Source of the DNA: Panorpa germanica
Taxonomy: Eukaryota > Arthropoda > Insecta > Mecoptera > Panorpidae
Direction of reading: 5' to 3'
DNA: 64,000 nucleotides
Assembly: GCA_963678705.1 (NCBI GenBank)
Contig: OY783219.1
Coordinates: forward strand, 12,462,001 to 12,526,000
Position numbers and translations under genes: made by a program. The notes below the pieces were generated by a model. It worked only from the letters and a program-made list of their open reading frames with translations, was not told the origin of the DNA and did no database searches. This document shows, in pieces, positions 1-12,248 of this stretch. Each line of letters begins with the position of its first letter. Within the stretch, counting starts at the first letter, position 1.

Positions 1-93
1 GCCAACTAATTGAAATATGCCAAAAATTAAATTATCCTCCACTGGGTTGAGGCGTTAACTGACATGAACTCAACAATAATACACACGGCATAC

Positions 94-2019
94 CGCAACA
101 AATAATGTCAACATCTCGTCAAATAAATCCTCCTTCGTCAAATCTTTATCTTTATCATTCATTTCTATTAAATGTTCTAAAGTTGAAGATCTGCTGCTTC
201 CCAAATTTGCTTCATGAGCTTCGATTTTCTCATTAATTATCTGAAATAAACAGCTGCTTATTCTTTTGGAATGAAGAATATTAGTTTGAAGTCAATACAT
301 ACCGTATTTAAAAAATCATAAACAATTTTCTTTGATTTTTCCTGTTGTTTTCCATATTTAGTATGCTTAAATATATAGTCATTGTACAGCCATGGTCTGA
401 ATATTTTAATTCCACTCATTTTCAGAAGCCTTAAATATAAGGAAAATGGTAAATTATGTTTTTATATAAAGAATATCTTTTTAACGTGGAATCTTTATCA
501 TTCGTGGTATAGATACGTAATTTAATAAAAAAGTAAGAGAATCCGCTGCAAAACGGTATGGTGCTCTCATCAGACAGGGTGCTGTAGAGGAGACCAAAAA
601 CTGTAGTAGTTTTGAAAAACTAATTCAGATTTAATGATTCTCACTGTAATATTGATTGGTTTTCCTATCTACAAAAAGTCAATGAAGATTATTGACCTTT
701 CCGGCTGATAGAACCATCTTTACTTTGAAGAATCTTTATTGAAGAATCCAATTGACTGTCGTTTGGACTGTCGTTTGGTACTTGGTGAATAATAATGTAT
801 ACAAGTTTGGTCAACGGTGAGGACTCGACGCAAAAACTTCTACGAATTTCGTTTATGTAGTCATCCGTTCATACTAATTGCCGTTCCGTACGACACGCCA
901 ACGGCCTCTGCTACTTTTGTAGCTACTACTACAATTGGCTGCCAAATTAAAACTAACCTATTAATCGGTCTAAAATTTAGAATAGTGCCGTTTAACCTAA
1001 CCTTAAGCAGCAGTCACTGTTTTATAACACAAGTATTTATTTATCGACCCTAGTATAAATACCAAGAAAATTACTGAAATAATTTTATATCTTATCATAC
1101 TACGATCGTGAGGTCCTTCGCTTCACTTCGGTTTCCTCTACTTTTAATTTTGAGTAAGAAAAAAATTTACATTGTAATATGGAACTCAAATTCCTCATTT
1201 TGCATATCGTGTCTGTTTGCTTCAATTCCCATTATCGTATCTGAAATTTATTAAATGTTAGTCATCAAATAAATGCACCAGTTCTTATTATTCTGGTAGA
1301 ACAAAGAAGCATTGAATAAAGTCACAAAGTTAAATTATAGCTTCTTACTACAAACAAGGTCCGTCACACAACGCCCAACATAGGAATACAAATTAAATTT
1401 AGGACCTCCAGCTTCCTCTTTTAATTTATCGATCATAATTCTGCTTTTTAAGCTAAATGTTTCAATATAACCATCAAGTATAGATGGCACCATTGTTTTG
1501 TTAACCATTTTACGATGTGCACGCCACTTTAAACCAAAATTTGTTAAAAGACCGTCTCCAAAACTAGCTTGTACGTATTTAACCATAACTCCTTTGTGAT
1601 TTGTTTTAGCGAAGTATAAAACCGATGAAAGATCCTCCACAGATGCAATGACATAGCACAAATAAGAACCCAACCAAAGTCTAAATCCAGATGGATATTT
1701 TTTGAACAACTTTTCAGCGTTATCCAAAAAACCTATAATTGGAATTGTTTAAAAGTTAGACGCTGTTATGTTGAATATGAATAATATACAGAATAAGACC
1801 CCCAGAGGTCTAAATTACATTAAGTAAAAGTTTAAAACATTACTATGTAGGTCCGTTCCAAGAGCTAGTCCGTTTCCTATTATTGGCAACGTTAGAGATG
1901 GTCCAGGCACGGAAGCAGAAAACTTGTAGATGGCTCTCCTACTCCATAAGTACAACAAAAACCTCCATAGCAAAGGTAAGGAGACAAGCACAAGCAACTG
2001 ACGTTACTGCAGAAATCAT
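94..2019 (-). pseudogene. CYP4-like cytochrome P450, A-type unit A1 (exons 1-5), frameshifted, runs off the left edge
   Basis: Predicted exons: E1 1844-2019, E2 1349-1732, E3 1171-1240, E4 303-429, E5 94-240. Exons 6-9 would lie left of the window. Exon 1 should encode the membrane anchor and the PGP hinge, exon 2 the B-C region with a WxxxR pair (WRAHR), and exon 5 the start of the I-helix. Exon 1 is 176 nt; the B-type and C exon 1s are 178 nt. Two bases are missing just after the sixth codon or so, which puts the only ATG (2017-2019) out of frame. In the correct frame a stop lies shortly upstream and no ATG replaces it. The E4 donor context is AATACG|GTATGT, against AATAAG in the other units. 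The same 2-nt loss is in A2 and A3. The remaining reading frame is open, so the unit either died recently or uses another first exon that I cannot see. Confidence 0.8.
700..1030 (-). mobile_element. mariner transposase fossil inside intron 3 of A1
   Basis: Read on the minus strand, this intron stretch gives a mariner-like fragment: a helix-turn-helix-like run VAEAVGVSYGTA and, after a frame change, FLRRVLTVDQTCIHYYSP. The second run matches the region of mariner transposases around the first catalytic Asp (TxDETWIHHYTP), but with DQTC in place of DETW. It is short and full of frame changes. The same fossil sits at the same intron position in A2 and A3, so it entered before the A copies were duplicated. 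Confidence 0.6.
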
Positions 2020-2733
2020 GATTAAGACTCTTTAGTAAATATGTTGTGTCACTTTAAATATAGATAAAACGATAGTTTCAATCTTTATAGCTATAGTTCG
2101 ACAATAACTATTAAAATCCATTAAATAAATACACAAGTGCGAATAATAAATAAATAATGAGCATAAGTTTAATGGCAATTCAAAATAAGTAAATCAAATG
2201 GTAATTGGAGTACAGGGAGGTCAGCGGAATGAAGCGAACAATATTGTTCCCAAAGTTCCTAATAATAAACTGTAGTGGTCTGAGAGCAATAGCAAAGTAT
2301 GTACATTGTCAGCATTAATGACCGAAATTTTGCAATTGTTAATAATCTCCTACAACTAGAGGTGATAGTTGGGAAGAGGTAAAACTTGCACTAAACTGAT
2401 ATCCAATTATAGTTTCACAAACCAAGTATTATTTGCTAATATGATGTCCAAGTGGAAGATTCACTCGTTTCTTAATCATTCGCTATTGTACCTGAATAAT
2501 AAGTGGCTTACCGAAGCTTTTATCATAACAATTACTACAATTTTATTGCGAATATAAGGTTAACTAAATCATTAAACGTTTTATTTCTCTATTCTTTTTA
2601 TTTTTGGTTTTAATAAAAATGTTCTTAAATAGGTCATAAAATTGTTAATCTACTATCTAACGAATCTATTATCATATAATTGGGAAGTGAATTTATTCTT
2701 TAGAGTTCGATTTTTTAATTCTTTATTGACGAA
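2020..2733. other. A-type 5' flank, no gene seen
   Basis: This AT-rich flank upstream of A1 exon 1 is nearly identical to 18582-19198 and 36191-36892, so it belongs to the duplicated block. It presumably held the A-type promoter. I could not pick out a convincing core promoter, and the short open frames here are not conserved as proteins. Confidence 0.6.
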
Positions 2734-2737
2734 TATA

Positions 2738-4512
2738 TGGACGCTGTTATGCATTCATGTGTCAAGCGCCAAAATATTAAAAATTGAGTTAAGCACGAAA
2801 TGTTGTTTCTAATGCAATAAATAAAAATATTTTTTATGAACTATGTCATAAAAAAATTTGCATTCGATGTAAAAGCTTAAACTTATTATTACAATATCTC
2901 AATGCAGAATTCTCGTTTTGCAAAAATGGTTCATCCGCCTAAAGCATTGTTTCGTATTATTTAACTTCGAAAAGGACATTTTGCATTTATATGTTAAGTG
3001 CCATACATTATGAACAGTTACTTGGAATTTAGTCTTGTCTTATTTTTATATTATTAAATTTATTTTATTGTGTTTAAATATTTTTTAAAATGAAAAGCAA
3101 TACTATTAATTAGTTACTATTAATTATAAACTCGCAAAAATATTAATGTCTCAGTCATGTCATTAATGATCATGTCTCAGGAAATTCATTTTGGAAGACT
3201 TAAAAGACACAGCGGAGCACTTGACACTCTGGGCTGATTCATGTGGCGGTCAGAATCGGAGTATTAACATGGTTTTAATGCTTTTACATACATTACTGAA
3301 TCACCATAAATTAAAGTTAATTACCTTGCGATTTTTACAATCAGGACATACATATTTACCAAACGATTCTGAGTTCGGTGATGTTGAACGTGCTTTAAAA
3401 AACATGGACCGATTATACACTGACGCTGACTACATTAGAGTTATGACAAATTGTCGTCGAAAAAATAAATTCATAATAAAAAAAATGAAACCTGAAGATT
3501 TTATTTCGATTCAACCTTTATTAAAATCAATAATAAATCGAAAAGTTGATATAAATAAAAAAAAAATATCATGGCTTCAGACGTTTGAAATAAAATTGAA
3601 TAAAGATACTCCGCACTTAATTGAAATAAAATCAAAACTTTCTGACCAACCACAAATCATTAACATTGGTAAAATGAAAAAAGGAAAGAAATTAATTACA
3701 TTGAATGATATTGAATTACCGAATTTATGGCCACAGGGAAAAGCTTTATCTTCAGCTAAAATTTCTGATTTAAATGAATTGTTCAAATTAGTTCCACCAG
3801 ACTGTCAAGAATTTTACAATTTTCTCAAAGATGCTGAATCAGCTGATTTTATCGATGATATTGAAGGACTAGGAAACACATTAGACTTCGCCATTGATCC
3901 TGATGATGAAGATGAGAATCAGTAATAATAAATCAAAAAGAGCACTAAAAAATAATATTACCTTAAATAAATAAAAAATAATAATTTTTATTCACGATTT
4001 TCATATTATTATTTAGAAATTTATTGATGAGAAATTTGTTATAACTTCCGTTTCAATGTTAGAATATATTAATATCACTTAAAAACTATTGATTTAATTT
4101 TGATAAAAAGTTCGTATGTCACTGTTGATAAATTTAATAAAAGAATAATTCCAATAAAAATCCAATTCTAATTTGTGAAGTATAAACCTTAAATTATTTT
4201 ATTAATATAATTAGTCCATAAGTTAATTTGCTTTTATGTGTCAAGAGACTTTGAAACATTTTTACAAATTTAATTAAGCATATTGAATTTTGCAATAATA
4301 TTTTTTTATATTTTATCAGTTATTCTTTAAATTCATGATATTCCAATGAATAATTCATGAATATCTGTAATAGTTCTAATATTTACTTGCTTATATGATA
4401 AAAATAATTCTAATTATTCTTATCTGAACAATTTGAATTAGAAAAACTAGAATGTTAATTTTCTCAAATCCCAGTATCTGGCGCTTGACACATGAATGCA
4501 TAACAGCGTCCA
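2738..4512 (+). mobile_element. DNA transposon with 34-bp perfect terminal inverted repeats and a TATA target duplication
   Basis: The ends are inverted repeats beginning TGGACGCTGTTATGCATTCA, identical for 34 bp at 2738-2771 and 4479-4512. TATA is duplicated at 2734-2737 and 4513-4516. Removing the element plus one TATA gives GAATATATCTAT, which is consistent with the paralogous spacer of A3. The element is 1775 bp and holds one transposase-like frame, which lacks a start. A 4-bp target duplication and a DSCGGQN-type protein would fit the Sola superfamily, but that assignment is inference. The perfect repeats suggest recent insertion. Confidence 0.8.
3191..3925 (+). CDS. transposase-like protein fragment with DSCGGQN motif, 5'-truncated
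   Basis: This is an open frame of 244 codons with no ATG at its start (the first codon shown is TTG). The motif WADSCGGQNRS lies about 16 residues in, followed by a hydrophobic stretch and a GHTYLPNDSEFGDVER block. The C-terminus is acidic (DPDDEDENQ). Proteins with D(S/N)CxGQN followed by xGHxxxxxD are common in insect genomes as transposon-encoded proteins of the DUF7869 kind. The aspartates in these two blocks are plausible catalytic residues. The N-terminal DNA-binding part is missing, so the element is probably a non-autonomous deletion derivative. Confidence 0.6.
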   Translation: MEDLKDTAEHLTLWADSCGGQNRSINMVLMLLHTLLNHHKLKLITLRFLQSGHTYLPNDSEFGDVERALKNMDRLYTDADYIRVMTNCRRKNKFIIKKMKPEDFISIQPLLKSIINRKVDINKKKISWLQTFEIKLNKDTPHLIEIKSKLSDQPQIINIGKMKKGKKLITLNDIELPNLWPQGKALSSAKISDLNELFKLVPPDCQEFYNFLKDAESADFIDDIEGLGNTLDFAIDPDDEDENQ

Positions 4513-4516
4513 TATA

Positions 4517-5649
4517 TCTATTTAAAGTTTCAATTTTGATTTACTGCGTATTATTCCTGTCATTATTCTAGACGTTGATGACGTCAGTAAGTAGAAAAGT
4601 AATCTCATTAATTTTTCGTTTTACATTACGAAATAATATGAAACTTGATGGGTTGCTACAACAGTTGCCGTAGCCATAACAATAAATCTCCTTCTCCTTT
4701 ACACTTCACTTGTTTTTTAGGTATGACAAAGATAACCAAATGTTAGCGAGGAAGAAGGTAACGAAGCACCGACTTCAAAAGGTCTGTCCGTTTTTGTAAA
4801 ATTGTACTCCGTTAATTATTAAGGAAGGAAAATGACTGCTTCAATCGTTAATAGGTTCTTTATAAATAAAATTGTTAAATGTCATATGACAGATGGCAAT
4901 AAAAATATATTTAATAAAAAAAATCGTCAATAACATCAATAATATTGCAAATTGAATAAAAGCAATTGGTTATTAGAAATTCTGAATGTTCTTAAGGAAA
5001 ATAAGGGAGTAGAAAGGATGGTGGACGAGGAGGAACGAAAAGGAGAAACCAGTACTTTGAAAGGAACGAAATGGCGAGAAGCAATGTGAGTTTAAATCTA
5101 TCTGTGTTTATTGTATTTTCATTTTATCTTTTGGAAGGAGTGAGAATGGGTAGTTAGAATAAGGATCATAAAATGTAATTAAGCACAATGATATGTAATT
5201 TAATGATCTATGATATATAATGAATAACGCGGAAGAATGTAGTGCCTAATGGCAAAAACATTAAAAATGGATAATAATAATACCGAATCGTCCTCTGGGT
5301 GGTGTAGGTAATTAGGTCGCAAACTCTAGCACTCACCTATCCTTATATTAATTCCATGACTGACAAAGAATTAACTCACCAAATGAAAAATAAACAAATA
5401 TAGCAGCCACATAATAAACAAATCTACAAAACACACAATTATTATATTACATTTAAACCTAGTAGGAATAAACAAAAAAAAATACCGAATCAAAATTAAA
5501 TTGAAGTTTAATAGTGACTGTACATGAAATTAAAATTCAAGGTGTTTTAAAGGAGTCAATGGTAGAGCATTAATTAACTAATTATTCTAAATTAAACTAT
5601 AATACGAGTATAAGCATGACATACTACTATAGTCTCAAACTTTTCATAA
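4517..5649. other. spacer between A1 and B1, no gene seen
   Basis: The sequence is shared with 38228-39368 (A3-B3 spacer). Only its B-proximal end is kept in the A2-B2 spacer (20276-20366 and 28089-28325). It is AT-rich and I found no protein-like frame. The part next to 5649 is the 3' flank of B1. It has AATAAT rather than the AATAAA found behind B2 and B3. Confidence 0.6.
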
Positions 5650-8600
5650 CTAAATTCTATTTTTAATTTGAATCTTAAATCCTCCAACCGGCTTAGTAGT
5701 AATTGCACCAACCACTTTGATGCTGGCTTCCTTCTGATCTGTAAATAATACATATTTACGAAGGACCTCTGCAACCAACGTTTTAGTGGCTAGCATCCCG
5801 AACTTTTGACCTGAAATTATTAAATACATAATGTACACATCTGCTTCATTTGATTCTGTATTTTGTTGATATCAAAACTTATTACTCTTATTGGAAAAAC
5901 ATGCATTTTTGTGTATTATTTATTATAAAATGTACCTGCGCAAGATCTTAGTCCGGCACTGAATGGTATGTAGGATAAACGAGGTCGGGATGCAACATTT
6001 TCCGGCAAGAAACGATCAGGATTAAATGTTTTCGGATTGGGACCCCAATATTCCTCAAGACGATTTGTGAAGAAAGGTGGAAATATAATGTCACATCCTG
6101 CTGGGATCACCAATTTTCCTAAAAAATGTATTAATGATAATATGTTGTTATGTACTAATAAAATAGAATATATTCAGTGGCATATATCAGTCAAAATTTT
6201 GGTAAAGAGTGCCTAATTAAATCATGTATTCTTCTGTTTTCTTAGCGCCTTTGTTATGGATCACATCTCCTTATATATGTTCTTTGCAGTCACATATTCC
6301 ACCAGTACTATATTGGTATCAATTGTAATTTTATAAAGTCCCATTTTGAAGTATAAACAATATACAGTGTTCGAAAAAATAGCAGTGACAAAGAAATTTA
6401 AAAAAACCTTTTATTTATTTAATATATATATATATTGTAAACACCGTTTTGACTCGTTATTTACTACAAAAAAACAATTACGCGACAATAAAATCAACCA
6501 AATCTGGCGTTAAATGTTATTTTATCCCGAAAAGTTTTTATCGGACAGTTAACTTTTCTCACACCTGGCGTCAGGTAAATGTGACATTGTGATATTGATA
6601 AACTAGTGTTATTGCTAGACTGTATCTTCAGTAATAAATCTGTATACTTGTTTTGAAAAGGTAATAATTTGAAATTAACAAAGATCTATCCTAGGAGAGC
6701 CATCTTGTTGTCATTTGTTATTTTGGGCGAAGTAAACGTTATAGTACATACATCTTGTCAACTAACCCAGTTCCAAATCTTCAGTAACAGTTCTAAAAAG
6801 TAAAGTGGGTGGAAAAAGTCTCAAACATTCCTTGATGACCTAAAAAACACTTTGTAAGAACTGGATACATAGTTTGAACTAGATTTATTATAAGCAGGAT
6901 CATCACAAGGGTAGAGCAAGTTAATCTTGAAATGTTGAACAAGCATCTTCTATCTTTTGATAAAATATTAAATGTACCCAAAAACTCTTTTCAGAGTACA
7001 GATGTTCATCAAGATTTGTTCCTCTTACACTCACACACTACTATAACTTGCTCCACCCTAAAAACTAGCTTTAGCTACCACTTGTAAAGAATTTTTTTTT
7101 AATATTTGCCATTTCTAAGTAGGTCAAGTTCGTCAAGTCATCTGATTCTACGGGTCTATCTGATTCTCCAAATATTCCTTCCAACTCTTGATAAACTTTG
7201 TCTTGTACATCCTGTTTTATCGCCAGCATTAGGCATGTCACACAGGTCAGAGTTGAAATTGGTTCCTGTGCCTGAAAGAAAAGGAAGAAAGCGTTTTTTA
7301 AATTTTGACTTACAACTCTTTTCACTTATTTTAAATTTATTTGCAATTAGATCATTGCAACGTCAGTGTCAGCTTTATCACTAACTGCTCGATCCTCCAC
7401 TGGAATGCGGCACTGATATGAACTCAACAAGAATACACACGACTTAGCATACCGCAACAAATAATGTCAATATCTCGTCAAATAAATCCTTCTTCGTTAA
7501 TTCTTTGGCGTCATCATCCATTTCTATTAAGTGTTCCAAAGTTGAAGATCTGTTTCCCAAATTTGCTTTGTGGGCTTCTATTTTCTCGTCAATTACCTGA
7601 AAAAGCAACTGCATATTATTTGAGTTCATTTTTATATTCGTTGGGAATCAGTACATACCTTATTTAAAAAATCATAAACAATTTTCTTGGATTGTTCCTG
7701 TTGTTTTCCATATTTAGTATGCTTAAATATAAAATCATTGTACAACCATGGTCTGAATATTCTAATTCCACTCATTTTCAGAAGCCTTAAATAAATTAAG
7801 AATGAAAATTAAAGCAATTTGATGTTTTTTATTGGAAAAAAATTTCAAGCAATAAGTAGAAGAAACTTATGCAGGACGGTGTGATGCTCTTATCAGGCAC
7901 CGGTCCAAAATTATCAATACTTTTATAGAATTGCACGTTTTGGAAATAAGATATATGTCATAATGTCTAAGTTACGAGTATTTTGTATTAATTTTTAGTA
8001 TTTAGTATTATTTTATTATAACCAAGAAAAATACTGAAATTATTTTATCTTTTCTCTTATGAGAAACGTGAGCTACTCTGCTCTGGTCTGGTTTCCTATA
8101 CTTAAACATCTGTATTACAAGAAAATTTACATTGTAATATGGAGCTCAAATTCTGCATTTTGCTTATCCTGTACATTCGTTTCAATTCCCATTACCGTAT
8201 CTGAAATTTATGAAATGTTAATCATCATACAAATGCACCACTTTTTAATGTTCAGTATAAAAGTATTAAATATAATCATTAAATTTTAATTATAGCTTCC
8301 TACCACACACAAGGTCCAGTGCACAACGCCCAACATAGTGAGACAAATTAAATTTAGGACCCCCAACTTCGTCCTTCAATTTATCGATCATAATTCTGCT
8401 TTTTAAGCTAAATGTTTCAATATAACCATCAAGTATAGATGGCATCATTGCTTTATTAACCATTCTACGATGTGCGCGCCATCTTAAACCAGAACTCGTC
8501 ATAATACCTTCTCCAAAACTAGCTTCTGTGTATTTATACATTACACCTTTTTGATTTGTTTTAGCGGAGTATAAAACCGTTGAAAGATCTTCTGGAGATA

Positions 8601-8943
8601 AAATACAATAACACAAAGTGGAGCCCAGCCAAAGTCTAAATCCAGACGGATACTTTTTGAACAACTTTTCAGCATTATCCAAAAAACCTTAAATTGAAAT
8701 TAGAGAAACATTAGACGCTCTTATATAGAGTAGGAATAAAATTAAAGAAATATTTTAATTATTACTGTTTAGATCCGTTCCAAAAGCTAATCCATTTCCT
8801 ATTATTGGCAACGTTGGAGATGGTCCAGGCATGGAAATAGAAAACTTGTAGATGGCTCTCCTTCTCCAATGATACAAGATAAATCTCCATAGCAAAACTA
8901 AGGAGGCAGACACAAATAACGCTGAAGTTACAGCAGAAAACAT
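5650..8943 (-). CDS. CYP4-family cytochrome P450, unit B1, nine exons, intact (493 aa predicted)
   Basis: Exons: E1 8766-8943, E2 8304-8687, E3 8131-8200, E4 7659-7785, E5 7453-7596, E6 7110-7271, E7 6767-6839, E8 5936-6118, E9 5650-5810. They join in frame to 1482 nt with the stop. Domains: N-terminal anchor about residues 1-25 with a proline-rich hinge PGPSPTLP; C-helix WRAHR (W129, R133); I-helix AAQEPI at 301-306; K-helix ECLR (E359, R362); [10 protein letters not shown]; heme loop [11 protein letters not shown] with Cys439. Family role: an ER-bound haem monooxygenase that takes electrons from P450 reductase; CYP4s often act on fatty acids, hormones or xenobiotics. Oddities: Pro replaces the oxygen-activating Thr, the CYP4 haem-linking Glu position is Ala, and intron 6 has a GC donor. 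Exon 5 is one codon shorter than in B2 and B3. Confidence 0.88.
6365..6595. mobile_element. possible Tc1-like element remnant in intron 7 of B genes
   Basis: The motif CAGTGTTCGAAAAAATAGCA directly follows a TA, as at the end of many insect Tc1-like elements. The same sequence occupies the same intron in B2 (about 29041) and B3 (about 41449). I could not find the opposite end or any transposase frame, so this is a weak call on an old insertion older than the B duplications. Confidence 0.3.
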
Positions 8944-11564
8944 GATTAAATAGATGGTAAATTAAAGTTTTAATAAACACTCGATTTAACTGAAATATTA
9001 TGTACCAAACTAGCTAGAGTTACTCTTAGTTACTCTTAAAATAAGGTATGAACAGAATTACTTTATTTATATAATTATTTTATTATTTATAATTATTTAT
9101 ATATATATAAAAATCCAGATACGGAGCAGAAAGGTTTTGCTGGTTCTCGTTTCCAATAGTACGAAACAAACCTGCTTAACAAAAATAAGGACACAAGGCC
9201 AAGTAAACCTTAGACTATTTTATATGAGTAAATTTGAACAAGTCCTTAAAGAACATAACTAAAATACGTGATTAAGTAACAAGGAAGTGAATACGTAAAC
9301 TCATTGGTAGGTCACTCACTCTTATTGATTTAAATGGAGATCTCAACCAAATTAAGATCAATGTAATAATCCATTAAAGGTGAAACATATGAGTATAATT
9401 CTTCAATGTTTAAAGTATTTACCTCAATGAACAATCTGCAATATTCCAAGATAATATAAACACATATTTGATAGCAGGGAAGGACTAAAAATATTAATTT
9501 GTTTTATATAATAAATTGATCAAAATCAGATTGAAACATGGGTAAAATTCCGCACCAAGGTAAGTTCAGCTCTGTTCCTACCTCATTTAAAATTCAAATT
9601 CTATTACAAACAGTGGCCGGAATTAGCATATTACCGTAGTCTACATTATGTATTGACAAAGGGTCTCGAATATAGAATACGTTCCATTGTTAAGGTTATG
9701 TGGAAATGTTAATTGAAAATAAAGATATATAGGATGTTATCTGCCAGTTAACATACGATTACGTAATACATTATATCTTTGTTATATTTAATTAATATAT
9801 AGGAAATGAAATCATTATTTACATCTACTATGAATGGTGAATTGAAATATTAAATAATTATAATATTATGATGACTTAAATAGCAAATAACTTTTAACGT
9901 ATTTGAATTTGAACATAAACAAAATAGGACCATTAAAAATAACTATAAATCAGAACCTTAAGTGTTACTCAGAAATATAAACATTTCCTCGCGACTATTG
10001 TGACCTATTTAAAAAATGATTACCTAAACAAAAAGTCAGCATAAATACATTTGATTGAGACCATTCCAGTCAATCTCTAGAATAACACCACATTAGTTGT
10101 ACGTGTTATTTTGATTCAGTAATAGTCAATTTTTATCGCATACTATTGACATTGCCAATTAGATTTAAGAAACAAAAGTCGAAAAAGACAAAAGCACAAA
10201 TTGCAAAAGAAACAAAAGTGTTAATTCACAAAACAAGAAAGATTCAAAAACGAATCAAACAAACAAACAAAACAAGTAAAACTAAAGCTTAACAAATAAA
10301 TTAAAAATAAGTGTATTAAAATAATCAACCTACTAACAATTAATATTAATCATACATAATTATATAATAATCAAAACTAACAACAAGTGTAACTTTGCAT
10401 TTGAATTTTATTAAATAAAATACAGTTTTTTAAATATATGTTTTCATTCTAATATTAATGTCAACAAATATTAACAACCTATAAACAACGACGACCACGA
10501 TATATGAACTAGCACAACGTTCTTCAAACTACGATTAAATAAATTTATAAAGTAAATTAATCTACTAAAATATAAATTTGTTAATATTTTCGGCTCTCAG
10601 AAAATATATAACTTGCCATAATCCTACAAACAATTTGGATCCGATGTTCTTAGACTCGACCTAGTAATTATGGACAACAAAAAAAGGAGTATCCGTTTCG
10701 AATGCTTTTTGGATTAAAATCGGAGTCGAAAGTTTCAAAAGCAAAATATATTACCTTACACCTACTTAGATATCAACCAATAAGCTTCTACATGGCGCCT
10801 TCTAAAATTATCTATTTGTACAACTATTGCCAATAGACGACTAGAATATTTTTTATAAATCCAATTGGGACACAACAGGTCAAACTCAACCAGGCAAACC
10901 AAGTAAAATAATTTTCGGGATTCATAATAAATTTTTTGTTAGGAACTCTGCCCATTTATCATTAATAGAGATGTATTATCACCTCCACCACAAGAATTAT
11001 TTCAGCCAGTGATAAACCTGCAGAGACAAAAGAATTATTTTTGGATGTAATGTTAACAAGTCTCCGACGTACCTTACCTCCAAGTTCAAAGTATTTTTAT
11101 TGATATATGAATTTTTAGTACATTTGTTTCATTGTTGCTGCAGAGAACTTAATGAATTTGATTGAAAACTCAATTTATTATTGTTAACATTTATATTTGT
11201 ATACGTGTCCCATAACTTAGTTCATAAATTGTTTTTTAAATCTTAAAGATGTTTACTAAAGATTGTTGTTTTTGACCTTTATGACCTAATATGCATAAGT
11301 ATTTGAATTAGGCACTGAGTAAGGCATAATAAAAAAAATATTCGCTATCTCAAATGCCTGTGAAATACAACAGAACACAGTTGTGAGAAGATTATGACAT
11401 AAAATAATATTACGAGGGAATAAATCAGTGACTTTTAAAAAAAAAAACGCTTCATTTCTCAACAAAAGACATTTTTTCGGCAAATAGCGCTTTATTTATG
11501 AACGTAGTCATAGGGTAACAGTTCGTAATCCAATTTATGGATTATTGCCATGGTGACTACACAC
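8944..11564. other. B1 upstream region, no gene seen
   Basis: These 2.6 kb of AT-rich sequence are not shared with the B2 or B3 upstream regions. Positions 10140-10460 are strongly A-rich on the plus strand. A 50-bp stretch near 9590-9645 recurs at 13618-13672. I see no open frame with recognisable protein content and no defined promoter. Confidence 0.5.
9590..9645 (+). repeat. dispersed repeat, second copy at 13618-13672
   Basis: The run from AATTCAAATTCTATTACAAA to ATTAGCATATTACCGTA recurs in unit C at 13618-13672 with a handful of differences. It may be a fragment of an unrecognised element, or ancient intron sequence left after the loss of the C exons. Confidence 0.5.
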
Positions 11565-11567
11565 TTA

Positions 11568-12248
11568 GGCCTGTCTCAGTATGGCACCGTATTTAAGCGA
11601 ATTTCTGCCGGACGTATACGGGCTACTACGTTTTACCTATCCGAACCATGTAAATGTAATGATATCGCTCTGGAGCTCTCAGACTGCACGCTACAAAGCC
11701 GTCCGAATACGGGCGGCACTACCTCGCACATTAGAACCGTATAAAGGCGAATTTTATCCAAGCGTTACCACTACTACAACGATATCCTATCCGAACCTTT
11801 GTAAATGCAAACAGCCGCCTCAGACTGGAGGGGATACCTAAGATCGCTTGTTGTTACGCTGCAATACGGTTCAAATGATATCTATCGGCGACATCGCTTG
11901 TGACGAGTATGTTCTGCATGCAGTTTATGTTTGTATTTCAGTGAATCATGGACACCGATACTGATACCAATACGATAGAACTAAATTTAAATTCACGTCC
12001 ACCAGAACTCAGATATATAATAAATGCTAAAGTCCCTTTAATACCAGTGGTGTATCGATAACAAATTAAAGTTAAAGTGTGCTCTCATGATAAATTATAT
12101 AAGTGCTAAAGAACTCCAATACACCCCCTAATACACGACTACAGACATCTGTGACACGCATAGGCGGTTTGCTTTGTAGCTCATCCAATCCGCCGATTTA
12201 CGTCCTAATACGCCGTCGCTTAAATACGGTCCCATACTGAGACAGGCC
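11568..12248. mobile_element. PIF/Harbinger-type MITE with TTA target duplication
   Basis: The ends are inverted repeats GGCCTGTCTCAGTATGG(C/G)A, matching over roughly 32 bp with one mismatch. TTA is duplicated at 11565-11567 and 12249-12251. GGCC-starting ends and a TTA target are the hallmark of PIF/Harbinger elements. The body is 681 bp, locally richer in CG than its surroundings, and holds no transposase, so it is non-autonomous. The short frames inside it have no recognisable protein content. Confidence 0.75.

Noticed and set aside
817..1053. Identical 78-codon plus-strand frame present three times (also 17378-17614 and 35202-35438)
   Set aside because: It is the antisense of a mariner fossil in intron 3 of the A units. 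The conservation comes from recent block duplication, not from protein constraint.
5592..5774. Alternative frame over the last P450 exon (also 28268-28450 and 16032-16271)
   Set aside because: The other frame gives [20 protein letters not shown], which continues the heme-loop exon. The alternative is a shadow.
7071..7110. Exon 6 extended past YLEM into [12 protein letters not shown]
   Set aside because: It would insert about 11 residues into the K-helix just before VIKECLR. Using the GC donor gives the expected helix in every copy.
11550..11841. Overlapping plus-strand frames near 11.6-11.8 kb
   Set aside because: They lie in the Harbinger-type MITE and have no recognisable protein content.
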